A DNA stretch of 33,488 bases from Sphingomonadaceae bacterium (GCA_013001755.1 JABDLY010000133.1:1-33488); one strand, 5' to 3'. Positions 9,966-18,137 are shown, counted from the first letter of the stretch. Program-made: numbers and translations. Notes: a model not told the origin generated them from the letters alone.

Positions 9966-10339
9966 GCGTAACTGACCACTTCGAACTCGATGCCGTTCCA
10001 GTCGAAGAAATAGAATCGCTCGCCGGGATCGTATTTCTCGCGGGCATAGGGTTCGAGCCCTGCCGCTGCGACCTTCGCTTCGACGGCATCGAGATCGTCG
10101 ACGACGACGCCGATATGATTCATCGGCTGCCCCTTCGCAAAATGCGTGTCTTTATCGACGGTATCGCTGGTGTAGAGCGCGAGGTAATCATCATCGCTGC
10201 CGACATGGATGGTCTTGCCACCCATCATCGAGGGCCCTTGCCAGCGAATATTCCAGCCGAAAAGATCATGCATAAGAGCGGCCGAACGCCGCGGATCGGC
10301 GACGGTCATATTGACATGTTCGAGGCGTCCTGATGTCAT
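9962..10339 (-). CDS. VOC (glyoxalase/bleomycin resistance/dioxygenase) family protein, second VOC gene of the operon
   Basis: A 125-residue single-module VOC protein with paired beta-alpha-beta-beta-beta units. [24 protein letters not shown] (6-29) gives the first unit. [22 protein letters not shown] begins the second. The ending [17 protein letters not shown] contains the usual metal-ligand glutamate position. VOC proteins include glyoxalase I, fosfomycin resistance enzymes and extradiol dioxygenases; the substrate here is unknown. The start is ATG 10339, four bases overlapping the stop of the preceding VOC gene (ATGA), which implies translational coupling. The 43 in-frame codons upstream belong to the neighbour in another frame and are not used. 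Confidence 0.88.
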   Translation of the reverse strand: MTSGRLEHVNMTVADPRRSAALMHDLFGWNIRWQGPSMMGGKTIHVGSDDDYLALYTSDTVDKDTHFAKGQPMNHIGVVVDDLDAVEAKVAAAGLEPYAREKYDPGERFYFFDWNGIEFEVVSYA

Positions 10340-10737
10340 TGTGAATTCTCCATTTCTTCGTCGGTCAAATCGATCCGCCATGGCGGAAAGCGCCGGTTGT
10401 CGCCTGCCCGATACAGACAGATCATATTGCCGGAGGGATCGCGAAAGCGGGCCTCGCGCCAGCCCCAACTTTCGTCCCGCGGCCCGCTTTCGAAGGCCAG
10501 TCCTGCGGCTTTCAGCTCCCTCACCCGCGTATCGAGAGCGTCGATCTCGAAATAGATGACGGTGGCCGGGGAACCGATCGCGTCTACCCGATGGATCGAG
10601 AAGGTTTCGCCGCCCGGCGTCTCGAACCGGGCATAGCGCGGCGGGGCGTCGACAATCTGCTTCAGGCCGAGCGTCGTGTAGAACGCCACCGAGGCCGGAT
10701 AGTCGGTGCTGCCCACCGTTACCTGATTAAGGTGCAT
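10336..10737 (-). CDS. VOC family protein, first VOC gene of the operon
   Basis: A 133-residue VOC-fold protein. It starts MHLNQVTVGSTDYPASVAFYTTLGL, a typical first beta-alpha unit. ATVIYFEIDALDTRVRELKAAGLAFE opens the second unit, and REARFRDPSGNMICLYRAG is the usual closing strand with a ligand-like position near the end. The C-terminal tail [16 protein letters not shown] is unusually acidic. It begins at ATG 10737, inside the last codons of the 47-codon ORF upstream, and ends in an ATGA overlap with the second VOC gene. The two VOC genes are divergent in sequence and may form a heteromer or act separately; this is inference. SoxR control is likely from the operator at 10962-10977. Confidence 0.85.
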   Translation of the reverse strand: MHLNQVTVGSTDYPASVAFYTTLGLKQIVDAPPRYARFETPGGETFSIHRVDAIGSPATVIYFEIDALDTRVRELKAAGLAFESGPRDESWGWREARFRDPSGNMICLYRAGDNRRFPPWRIDLTDEEMENSQ

Positions 10738-10870
10738 CGGCCACACCCTCCTTGCGGTCGACTTGCCACCCGATATCGAGGACGCCGCCCACCGGATAAT
10801 GCTCCGAGCCGACCAGTGCCTCGAGCGTTCTATGAGCGGCCGATCCCGCCAGTTCGATAATCTTGTGCAT
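10727..10870 (-). CDS. Small ORF (47 aa) heading the VOC operon
   Basis: On the minus strand an ATG at 10868-10870 opens 47 codons and stops with TAA at 10727-10729. AGGAG lies about seven bases upstream, a good ribosome site, and no other gene occupies the DNA. The product starts MHKIIELAGSAAHRTLEALVG, then continues with a glycine/valine-rich stretch and ends VADAP. It has no signal peptide, cysteine or transmembrane segment. The start MHKIIELAGS faintly recalls dodecins, but the rest does not fit. The stop lies 11 bases inside the VOC gene start, so it may be coupled to VOC translation. I do not recognise the family. It is either a real microprotein or a leader peptide. Confidence 0.6.
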   Translation of the reverse strand: MHKIIELAGSAAHRTLEALVGSEHYPVGGVLDIGWQVDRKEGVADAP

Positions 10871-10941
10871 GATCTATCTCCTGTCTTTCCAGGGACCGCG
10901 AAGAGCCGATTGAAAGTCGAGTCGGCAAGCGTATCGCGGTC

Positions 10942-10980
10942 CGATTTGCCTTGGCTACAATCTCAACCTAAGTTGAGGTC
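10942..10980 (-). promoter_or_regulatory. Putative SoxR operator and MerR-type promoter for the VOC operon
   Basis: CTCAACCTAAGTTGAG (10962-10977) is a 6+4+6 palindrome close to the SoxR box core CCTCAA...TTGAGG. On the minus strand a TTGACC -35-like box overlaps the right half and a weak TTGTAG/TGTAGC -10-like box follows at a 16-17 base spacing, so the palindrome lies between the boxes as in MerR-family promoters. The soxR gene starts 38 bases to the right, the small ORF about 91 bases to the left. Autoregulation of soxR is possible. Confidence 0.75.
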
Positions 10981-11015
10981 AAGCTCTGTATTCAACGGAA
11001 AAAGCGATCACAGTT

Positions 11016-11459
11016 ATGGCCTCTTCCTCGCTTCTCTCGATCGGCGATCTCGCGGCGCGCACGGGGCTCACGGTCTCGGCGATCCGTTTTTACGAGGACA
11101 AGGGCCTCGTCCATCCGATCCGCTCTTCGGGCGGACAACGGCGCTTTTTGCGCTCGGATATCCGGAGACTTTCGTTCGTGCTGATCGCGCAGCAGCTCGG
11201 TCTGTCGATCGGCGCAATCAGCGAGCAGCTCGCCAAACTGCCCCAGGGCCGCACGCCGACACAGCGCGACTGGACGCAAATCAGCAAGGCCGTGCGCGGC
11301 ACGATCGATGCGCGCATCGTCGAGCTCGAACGTACGCGCGACCGGCTAGACGGCTGTATCGGCTGCGGCTGCCTGAGCCTGAAGAAATGTGCGCTCTACA
11401 ATCCTGAGGATCGGGCGGGTCTCAAGGGGCCGGGCCCGCGGCATCTTATGGCGGACTAG
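11016..11459 (+). CDS. soxR: Redox-sensing MerR-family transcriptional regulator SoxR
   Basis: This 147-residue protein has an N-terminal MerR winged helix (LSIGDLAARTGLTVSAIRFYEDKGL, residues 7-31) and a dimer coiled coil around 85-112. The diagnostic [2Fe-2S] cysteine cluster is Cys114, Cys117, Cys119 and Cys125 (CIGCGCLSLKKC). Oxidation of the cluster by superoxide or redox-cycling compounds lets SoxR untwist its target promoter. It is transcribed away from the VOC operon with a matching operator in between. No soxS gene is present, as is usual outside enterobacteria, where SoxR acts directly on target genes. Its TAG stop lies in a CTAG shared with the convergent XRE remnant. Confidence 0.95.
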   Translation: MASSSLLSIGDLAARTGLTVSAIRFYEDKGLVHPIRSSGGQRRFLRSDIRRLSFVLIAQQLGLSIGAISEQLAKLPQGRTPTQRDWTQISKAVRGTIDARIVELERTRDRLDGCIGCGCLSLKKCALYNPEDRAGLKGPGPRHLMAD

Positions 11460-11660
11460 CCGGAAGGATCGTCCTCACCGGGCGCATGATCGAGTAAATC
11501 GCCGGGCTTGCAATCGAGCACCGCGCAGATCTTGTCGAGGGTCTCGAGCTTGACGCCTTTGACATGACCCGATTTGAGCTTCGACAGATTGGCCTTGGCG
11601 ACGGGCCGGCAGAATCGTCGCACCCCTCCTTCTGCACAGCGTGATCAATACGGTGTGGCG
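11456..11660 (-). pseudogene. Frameshifted Cro/C1 (XRE)-family regulator remnant
   Basis: On the minus strand one frame encodes VAKANLSKLKSGHVKG, then VKLETLDKICAVLDCKPG, then DLLDHAPGEDDPSG and a stop at 11456-11458. This is the second half of a small XRE-type helix-turn-helix protein. The N-terminal part, RIDHAVQKEG, lies in another frame. Adding one G to the GGGG tract at 11623-11626 would join the two frames. Even then the helix region is a few residues shorter than relatives and no clear ATG start is visible. A GTG inside the tract could start a 55-residue fragment, but its ribosome site spacing is poor. Most likely a decayed gene; a homopolymer sequence error is the alternative. Confidence 0.7.
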
Positions 11661-11913
11661 GGTGATTTAGGAACAGCCACGCCAATTTCTTCCGAGTCGA
11701 AACTAGCTCCACTTTGGGCGAAATCTTGGCTCGATGTTACGGAGATGTTTGAGCGATCCTGGCCATAGAGCTGGAAAACAGTCGTTTATTTTTGACGCGA
11801 ACCCGCCCGCCGCGTGGTAAGCTGCAGCTGCCATTTTTGGCGAAGGGCGTACGCGTAGACGGCCGACGAACAGATCGACCCGGCGCCCGATCAACAGGGT
11901 ACATGGGGGAAAT
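11661..11913. other. Intergenic stretch before the secreted orphan gene
   Basis: I see no gene here. TTGACG at 11792-11797 could be a -35 box, followed after 17 bases by a poor -10 match, TGGTAA (11815-11820). That would give a leader of about 90 bases before the gene at 11914. Confidence 0.35.
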
Positions 11914-12381
11914 ATGATGAGGAAATTTGTAACGGCCGCGCTGGCCGCGACGGGGCTATTGGCTTCTGCGGGGGTGAGCGCGCAGAGCTTCACCTATGAG
12001 GTCGACATCGCGCCGCCGACATTTGTCGGAGGACTGGGTCCCGACGGATCCTACGGTCGCGGCGGCACTACCGGTGGACCATATACGACGACGCTGGCCA
12101 ATGGCGATACGGCAACCGGCACACTGACGTGCGTCGGCATGGATCAACCGCCCAGCACAAGCCTGTTCGCCGTCCATCTGGCATGCGATGCCGTCGCGAC
12201 CGATGGGAGCACCCGGACGAGTGTCCTCTATGGCTGCAACCCTATTGGCGAGGACGACGGCCCGCTTAGCTGTGTCGGCGGCATCGAAGGAAAGACGGGG
12301 CCCAACGCCGGGCGCAGGGGATCGGTAACGCTCCACCTCCGCGGAGAAAATTCGGTCGGCACCGGTCAATGGTATGAATAG
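11914..12381 (+). CDS. Secreted small protein of unknown function with four cysteines
   Basis: A 155-residue protein with a clear Sec signal peptide, MMRKFVTAALAATGLLASAG, and a probable cleavage after VSA (residue 23). The mature part is glycine/threonine-rich and probably beta-structured. It has four cysteines (73, 91, 108, 120) that could make two disulfide bonds in the periplasm or outside. The C-terminus is GTGQWYE. I do not recognise the family. A GGGGGA ribosome site precedes the first ATG (11914); a second ATG follows at once. No operon partner: the next gene has its own 184-base leader. Confidence 0.7.
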   Translation: MMRKFVTAALAATGLLASAGVSAQSFTYEVDIAPPTFVGGLGPDGSYGRGGTTGGPYTTTLANGDTATGTLTCVGMDQPPSTSLFAVHLACDAVATDGSTRTSVLYGCNPIGEDDGPLSCVGGIEGKTGPNAGRRGSVTLHLRGENSVGTGQWYE

Positions 12382-12565
12382 CCGCCGATGACAGGCGATT
12401 GCGGTGCCGGTTGGGCGAGCCATGTGCCAGCCCGATCGGTGCCGCGATCACTTTGTCTTCGCTGTCTCATGGCGGCGCGTGAAACGGCGAAGCGGGTTAA
12501 CCATTTCACCTTGGCCCAGCATTTGGCATAACCTGCGGCGACCTCCGGTTGGAAAGGGACCCGCC

Positions 12566-14536
12566 ATGCCCAAAATGCATCTCATGCCCGCGCTGCTTCT
12601 GAGCGGCTGCCTGTTCGCATTCACGCCCGCCAGTGCGCAGACCGAGCCGCCCGTCGGCGTCGCGACCGAGGCGACGGAGCGGGCCAATGCGGCGGTCGCG
12701 GCGGCCTTGCCGCTTGCGAGCACTTCGGATTTTGAGGACGCCCGGCGCGGGCGGATCGCGCAGATCGAGGCTGACGCCATTCGCGGCGAGGACGGTACGG
12801 TCGTCTGGCCGATTGCGGCATATGGCTTTCTCGAAGGCGATGCGCCGGCCACGGCCAACCCCTCGCTCTGGCGGCAATCGCGGCTCGCCGCCGAGCACGG
12901 GCTGTTCGAAGTGACCGACGGCATCTGGCAGGTCCGCGGCTACGATCTTTCGGTGATGACGGTGATCGAGGGCGCGACCGGCTGGATCGTCGTCGATCCG
13001 CTTACGACGGTCGAAACGGCTCGTGCAGCGCTGGCGCTGGTCAACGACACGCTCGGCGAACGGCCGGTCACGGGGATGCTCTATACGCATAGCCATGCCG
13101 ACCATTTCGGCGGCGCGCGCGGAATTATCGACGAGGACGGGATCGCCGCCCGCAACGTACCCGTGCTCGCGCCTGTCGGATTTTCGGACAATGCCGTCGC
13201 CGAAAACCTGCTCGCCGGCACGCATATGTCGCGGCGGGCGACGCTGATGTTCGGGCAGATCATCCCGCAATCGGCCGTTTCGCATATCGGTTCGGGTCTC
13301 GGCCCCGGCGTACCGCGCGGCACGGTGAGTCTTGTCCTGCCGACCGAGGAGATCGACGGGCGCGGCACGCGGCGGACGATCGACGGCGTGGCGTTCGAAT
13401 TCGTCGATGCCGCGGGAACCGAGGCGCCGGCCGAATTCATGTTCTATCTGCCCGAGCATCGCGCGCTTCACACCGCCGAAGTCGCCACCGCAACCTTCCA
13501 TAATGTTCTCACCATGCGCGGGGCGGTGGTGCGCGATGCGCTCGCCTGGAGCCGGGCGATCGATCATGTATTGCTCGAATATGCCGAGCGTTCGGACGTC
13601 GTCCTCGCCTCGCATCACTGGCCGAGCTGGGGCAGCGACAATGTCGCAAGTTTCCTGACGCGCCAGCGCGATATCTATCGCTATGTCCACGATCAGGTGC
13701 TGCGCCGCGCCAATAGCGGGGCGACAATGGTCGAGGCCGCCGAGGCGATATCGGAGCCCGATTTTACCCAGCAGGAATTCGATGCGCGCGATTACTACGG
13801 CACGCTCAATCACAATGCGAAGGCCGTGTATCAGCTTTATTTCGGTTGGTGGGGCGGCGTGATGGCCGATTATCACCGGCTGCCGCATGAACAATCGGCG
13901 GCGCGCTATGTCGCGGCGATGGGCGGGGCCGATGCAACGCTCGCGCGCGGCGTTGAAGCATTCGAGGCAGGCGATTATCGCTGGGCGGCGGAGATACTAA
14001 ACCATCTCGCCTTCGCCGATTCGGAAAACACCGACGCCAAAAACTGGCTGGCGGCGAGCTATGAACAGCTCGGTTTCCAGGCCGAAAGCGGCGCGTGGCG
14101 CAGCTATTATCTCGGTGCGGCAAGCGAGTTGAGGAACGGCGTGCCGAACGCGGGCGGCGCCAATCTCGGCAATGCCGATTTCCTCCGCGCCGTGCCGACG
14201 CTCGACCTGTTCGACATGCTCGCCAGCCGTTACGCGCCAGAGCGATTGCAAGGCGAACCCTTCGCGCTAAACTTCGTGTTCCCCGATACCGGCGAAACGG
14301 TCGGCGTCGACATCGGCCGCAGCGTCATCGTCCCGCGAGAACAGGCGGCGGCTAACCCGGCGGCGACGCTATCGCTAAGCCGTCCCGATTTCGAAGCGCT
14401 GCTCCTTCAAAGCCGCGGACTGCCCGCCATGATGCAAGCCGGTGAGGCACGGATTGAAGGCGATCCGATAGCATTGCGCACATTCCTGGGATTGCTCGAA
14501 GCGCCAACCTACTGGTTCGCAACGCAGACGCCGTAA
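12566..14536 (+). CDS. Secreted MBL-fold alkyl sulfatase (SdsA-like)
   Basis: A 656-residue protein, matching the length of SdsA1-type (class III) alkylsulfatases. A signal peptide covers residues 1-24 (cleavage after ASA; an LSGC at 12-15 could alternatively act as a lipobox). The metallo-beta-lactamase motif HSHADH (His175, His177, Asp179, His180) binds the two zinc ions. A central helical dimerisation region includes HNAKAVYQLYFGWWGGV. The C-terminal 120 or so residues resemble an SCP2-like domain. The family hydrolyses alkyl sulfates such as SDS to the alcohol and sulfate. The start is ATG 12566 with GGAAAGGG upstream; the ORF extends 54 codons further without a signal. The stop lies one base from the convergent glmU stop. 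Confidence 0.9.
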   Translation: MPKMHLMPALLLSGCLFAFTPASAQTEPPVGVATEATERANAAVAAALPLASTSDFEDARRGRIAQIEADAIRGEDGTVVWPIAAYGFLEGDAPATANPSLWRQSRLAAEHGLFEVTDGIWQVRGYDLSVMTVIEGATGWIVVDPLTTVETARAALALVNDTLGERPVTGMLYTHSHADHFGGARGIIDEDGIAARNVPVLAPVGFSDNAVAENLLAGTHMSRRATLMFGQIIPQSAVSHIGSGLGPGVPRGTVSLVLPTEEIDGRGTRRTIDGVAFEFVDAAGTEAPAEFMFYLPEHRALHTAEVATATFHNVLTMRGAVVRDALAWSRAIDHVLLEYAERSDVVLASHHWPSWGSDNVASFLTRQRDIYRYVHDQVLRRANSGATMVEAAEAISEPDFTQQEFDARDYYGTLNHNAKAVYQLYFGWWGGVMADYHRLPHEQSAARYVAAMGGADATLARGVEAFEAGDYRWAAEILNHLAFADSENTDAKNWLAASYEQLGFQAESGAWRSYYLGAASELRNGVPNAGGANLGNADFLRAVPTLDLFDMLASRYAPERLQGEPFALNFVFPDTGETVGVDIGRSVIVPREQAAANPAATLSLSRPDFEALLLQSRGLPAMMQAGEARIEGDPIALRTFLGLLEAPTYWFATQTP

Positions 14537-14537
14537 G

Positions 14538-15914
14538 CTACTTCCGCGCCTTCTTCCTCGACATCGCATCGCGAAACTTCTTCGCCCAGCCGGGCTTCGC
14601 GCTCTGCTCGCCGCGCGCGAGCGCCAGCGCGTCGGCTTCGACATCCTTTGTCACGACCGATCCCGCGCCGATAATCGCGCCGTCGCCGATCTTGACCGGC
14701 GCCACGAGCGCGCTGTTCGATCCGATGAACGCGCCCGCGCCTATCACAGTCTGGTATTTGAAATAGCCATCGTAATTGCACGTGATCGTGCCCGCGCCGA
14801 TATTCGCGCCCGCGCCGACCGTCGCATCGCCGAGATAGGTCAGGTGGCTGGCCTTGGCGCCTTCGCCCAAAGTCGCCTTCTTCATCTCGACGAAATTGCC
14901 GATCTTGGCGCCCTTTTCCATCACCGCGCCGGGGCGCAGCCGCGCATAGGGGCCGACCGAACAGCCTTCGCCGATGCGCGCGCCTTCGATATGGCAAAAG
15001 GCGTGGATCGTCGCGCCGTCGGCGACGCTCGACCCCGGGCCGAAGCGGACATGCGGTTCGATCGTAACATCGCGGCCTAGCCGCGTATCGTGGCTGAACC
15101 AGACGGTGGCGGGATCGATCAGCGTTACGCCGTCTGCCATCGCCTCGGCGCGCCGCCGCTCCTGCCATTGCCGCTCGACGGCTGCGAGTTCGGCGCGGCT
15201 GTTGATCCCGGCGACTTCCCATGGCGCGGCCTCGATCACCGCGCTGTGGCGGCCCTCGTCCTGCGCGACCATCACCATGTCGGGGAGATAATATTCGCCC
15301 TGCGCATTATCGTTGCCGACCTTATCGAGCAACGCGAACATATCGGCGGCACGCGCCGCGATCAGTCCCGAATTGCAAAGATTTACGGCACGTTCTTGGG
15401 GCGAGGCATCCTTATGCTCGACCATCTTGTCGATGCGACCCGCTTTGTCGACGATGATCCGGCCATAAGCGAGCGGATCGTCCGGGCGGAAGCCCAGCAC
15501 GACGCAGGCGGGGGCATCGTCCTCATGCAGGCGCGCGATCATCGCGGCAACGGTTTCGGCGCGGACCATCGGCGCATCGCCGAAACAGGCGAGGACGTCG
15601 TCATCGAAACCGGCGAGCGCGTCGCGCGCCATCAATACGGCATGGCCGGTGCCGAGCTGCTCGTCCTGCAGCGCGACGATGCCGCCGCGCCCTTCGACCA
15701 GCGGCTCGACCTGTTCGCGCTCCGCCCCCAGCACGACGACAGTCGCCGCCGGTCGCAGCCGATCCAGCTCATCCATCAAATGACCGAGCATCGGTTTGCC
15801 TGCGATTTCGTGGAGCACCTTGTGACGGGCGGACTTCATCCGCGTCCCCTTGCCCGCGGCAAGGATCACGGCGGCCATCGGTGCGGACGTGGCGAGAGTT
15901 TCTGCGTCGCTCAT
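14538..15914 (-). CDS. glmU: Bifunctional N-acetylglucosamine-1-phosphate uridyltransferase / glucosamine-1-phosphate acetyltransferase
   Basis: This 458-residue enzyme makes UDP-GlcNAc in two steps. The N-terminal pyrophosphorylase has the nucleotide loop MAAVILAAGKGTRMKS (residues 13-28), with QLGTGHAV and GDAPM downstream. The C-terminal left-handed beta-helix has hexapeptide repeats and the acetyl-CoA/substrate site signatures PYARLRPG, IGNFVEMKKA and GAGTITCNYDGY, where the catalytic His is replaced in wording by AKASHLTYLGD. The start ATG 15914 has an AGAGGA ribosome site; another ATG 12 codons later starts the conserved core directly. The usual partner glmS is 6 kb away and not co-transcribed. 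The upstream region is shared with the divergent M1 peptidase gene. Confidence 0.96.
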   Translation of the reverse strand: MSDAETLATSAPMAAVILAAGKGTRMKSARHKVLHEIAGKPMLGHLMDELDRLRPAATVVVLGAEREQVEPLVEGRGGIVALQDEQLGTGHAVLMARDALAGFDDDVLACFGDAPMVRAETVAAMIARLHEDDAPACVVLGFRPDDPLAYGRIIVDKAGRIDKMVEHKDASPQERAVNLCNSGLIAARAADMFALLDKVGNDNAQGEYYLPDMVMVAQDEGRHSAVIEAAPWEVAGINSRAELAAVERQWQERRRAEAMADGVTLIDPATVWFSHDTRLGRDVTIEPHVRFGPGSSVADGATIHAFCHIEGARIGEGCSVGPYARLRPGAVMEKGAKIGNFVEMKKATLGEGAKASHLTYLGDATVGAGANIGAGTITCNYDGYFKYQTVIGAGAFIGSNSALVAPVKIGDGAIIGAGSVVTKDVEADALALARGEQSAKPGWAKKFRDAMSRKKARK

Positions 15915-16035
15915 ATCGCGCGTCCTCTGCCAGCAAATCGGCGCTATTTCCATAGCACCCGCGCCTTGGAAGTGGGCGAGTGACCGGGAGCCGGTGTGAA
16001 GCCCCGCCACCCACCCGCTCCAACCGAAAGTGAAA

Positions 16036-16169
16036 TCGTCATGCCAGCGAAGGCTGGCATCTATCCCTGATATCAGTCTCGTGGTTGCCTATCTGGGGCA
16101 GACCCGAGCCTGCGCTGGCGGGGCGGAAGTGCGGGATAGCATCAGCGGAAGCAGGTTCAGCGTGACGAA
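16036..16169. repeat. Degenerate REP-type repeat cluster between glmU and the M1 peptidase gene
   Basis: ATGCCAGCGAAGGCTGGCAT (16041-16060) is a perfect 8+4+8 hairpin preceded by CGTC. About 60 bases later a partial inverted partner, GAGCCTGCGCTGGCG, appears near 16109. At 16150-16168 GCAGGTTCAGCGTGACGA resembles half of the CTGAACTTG/TTTCAG palindromes seen at 1909-2006 and 29008-29038. The rest of this roughly 310-base gap must hold the divergent promoters, which I cannot place. Confidence 0.65.
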
Positions 16170-16223
16170 AGCCGCGCCATTGTTTACGCTGCCCGCAACA
16201 TTGTTTTTCCGGAGTTTTCCCTC

Positions 16224-18137
16224 ATGCTACGCCGCCTGTTCGCGCCTTTGGCCGCCTTCGCCTTCATCGCCGCCTGCTCTTCGGGCACCGAAAGCTCCGA
16301 ACCGGAGAATATTTACGCCACCGAAGAAGGACAGGACAGTCACAGCTATGCGCGGCCGCTCGAGGCGCGCGTTACCCATGTATCGCTCGATCTGACCGCC
16401 GATTTCGAAGCGCAACGGATGGTCGGTTCGGCGACGCTCGATCTCGAAATCGCCGACGATGCCGAGGAAGTCGTGCTCGACAGCAAGGGCCTCGAAATCC
16501 GCGAAGTCGTCAATGGCGAGGGCGAGGCGCTGCAATGGGAAATCGGCGAAGACAGCGGCGATGCGCATGGTGCGCCGCTGACCGTGACGCTCGACGGTGC
16601 CGAACAGGTCAAGATCACCTATGCCTCGGCTCCCGGCGCCGCCGCGCTGCAATGGCTTTCGCCCGAACAGACCGCTGGCGGAAACCAGCCCTTCCTGTTC
16701 AGCCAGGGCCAGGCGATCCTCAACCGGACATGGATACCGACGCAGGATTCGCCCGGCATCCGCCAGACCTGGGACGCACGCATCGTCGCTCCCGCCGATC
16801 TGCGCGTCGTGATGAGCGCCGATATGCTGACGCCCGACGGCGAGACGCTTGAGGATGAGCCCGAATTGCTCGCCTATCGCTTCGAAATGAACCAGGCGGT
16901 CGCGCCCTATCTGATCGCGATCGCCGCGGGTGACCTCGCCTTTCAGGAGCTCGGGCCGCGCTCGGGCGTCTATGCCGAACCGTCGATGATCGATGCCGCG
17001 GCTTCCGAGTTCGAGGATATCGAGGCGATGATAGATGCGGCTGAAGACCTTTACGGCGAATATCGCTGGGGGCGCTACGACCTCCTCGTCCTGCCGCCCT
17101 CCTTTCCGTTCGGCGGGATGGAAAACCCACGGCTGACCTTCGTCACGCCGACGATTCTCTCGGGCGACAAATCGCTTGTCAGCCTCGTCGCGCACGAGCT
17201 CGCGCATAGCTGGTCGGGCAATCTCGTCACCAATGCGAGCTGGGACGATTTCTGGCTCAACGAGGGCTTCACCGTCTATTTCGAGAACCGCATCATGGAA
17301 GCGGTTTATGGCGAGGCGCGCGCCCAGATGCTCGCCGATCTCGGCTGGGCCGACATGATGGGGTCGATCGACGATGCCGGTGGGCTCGAAGCGGCGGACA
17401 CGCAGTTGCATCTCGACCTGGCGAACCGCGATCCCGACGACGGGATGACCGATATCGCCTATGAAAAAGGCGCGGTCTTCCTGCGCACCATCGAACATAC
17501 CGTCGGCCGCGAGCGCTTCGATGCCTGGCTGCGCAGCTATTTCGATCGCAACGCCTTCCAGCCGCAGACCAGTGCCGGGCTGATCGCCGATATGCGCGCC
17601 AATCTGTTCGAAGGGAGTGAGGCCGACGAGATCGATATCGAGCGCTGGGTCTATGAGCCGGGGCTTCCCGAAAACGCCGTCCATGTCGAATCGCCGCGTC
17701 TACGCCTTGTCGACCGTGCGGCGCAGAGCTTCGCGGGCGGCGGGCAGACGGCAAATGTCGCCTGGGATCGTTATACGACGCAGGAAAAACTGCGCTTCCT
17801 CCACGCGCTTCCGCGGGAACTGCCCGAAGACTATCTCGCGACGCTCGACGACGAGTTCGGTCTCAATGAGGCGAACAACAGCGAGATCCGTTTCGCCTGG
17901 CTGATGCTTGCCATCGCCAACCGTTACGATCCCGCACGGGCGTCGGTCGAGGAATTCCTGACCAGCATGGGCCGCCGCAAATTCGTCGCGCCGCTGTTCA
18001 CCGCGCTTTCGGAGCAAGGCGATTGGGGCACGCCCTTTGCGCGCCGAATCTATGAACGCGCGCGGCCTACCTATCATTCGGTGACCACCGGGACGGTCGA
18101 CGAGACGCTGGGATGGGAGATCGAGGAGGACGCCTAA
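16224..18137 (+). CDS. M1 family metallopeptidase (leukotriene A4 hydrolase-like aminopeptidase), lipoprotein
   Basis: This 637-residue protein begins with a lipoprotein signal; the lipobox IAAC places the lipidated Cys at residue 18. The N-terminal beta domain is followed by the substrate motif FGGMENP. The zinc site is HELAH (His324, His328) plus Glu347, 18 residues after the second-helix Glu-Leu-Ala-His unit, as in LTA4 hydrolase and aminopeptidase N. The C-terminal 150 or so residues form a helical domain of the leukotriene-hydrolase type (residues about 490-630). It most likely removes N-terminal residues from peptides in the periplasm. ATG 16224 fits directly with the signal peptide. 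It stands alone on its strand and is followed by the CHAP gene after 115 bases. Confidence 0.93.
   Translation: MLRRLFAPLAAFAFIAACSSGTESSEPENIYATEEGQDSHSYARPLEARVTHVSLDLTADFEAQRMVGSATLDLEIADDAEEVVLDSKGLEIREVVNGEGEALQWEIGEDSGDAHGAPLTVTLDGAEQVKITYASAPGAAALQWLSPEQTAGGNQPFLFSQGQAILNRTWIPTQDSPGIRQTWDARIVAPADLRVVMSADMLTPDGETLEDEPELLAYRFEMNQAVAPYLIAIAAGDLAFQELGPRSGVYAEPSMIDAAASEFEDIEAMIDAAEDLYGEYRWGRYDLLVLPPSFPFGGMENPRLTFVTPTILSGDKSLVSLVAHELAHSWSGNLVTNASWDDFWLNEGFTVYFENRIMEAVYGEARAQMLADLGWADMMGSIDDAGGLEAADTQLHLDLANRDPDDGMTDIAYEKGAVFLRTIEHTVGRERFDAWLRSYFDRNAFQPQTSAGLIADMRANLFEGSEADEIDIERWVYEPGLPENAVHVESPRLRLVDRAAQSFAGGGQTANVAWDRYTTQEKLRFLHALPRELPEDYLATLDDEFGLNEANNSEIRFAWLMLAIANRYDPARASVEEFLTSMGRRKFVAPLFTALSEQGDWGTPFARRIYERARPTYHSVTTGTVDETLGWEIEEDA

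Noticed and set aside
10727-10870. The small ORF as a dodecin
   Set aside because: The start MHKIIELAGS is suggestive, but the remainder does not match the dodecin pattern and is too short.
11446-11712. An 88-codon ORF on the minus strand as a real gene
   Set aside because: It reads one frame of the broken XRE gene and becomes meaningless after the frame break.
12506-13894. 462-codon minus-strand ORF antisense to the alkyl sulfatase
   Set aside because: Shadow; the sulfatase has the zinc motif and signal peptide.
16227-17684. 485-codon minus-strand ORF antisense to the M1 peptidase
   Set aside because: The plus strand carries the complete M1 family signature; no motif is visible on the minus strand.
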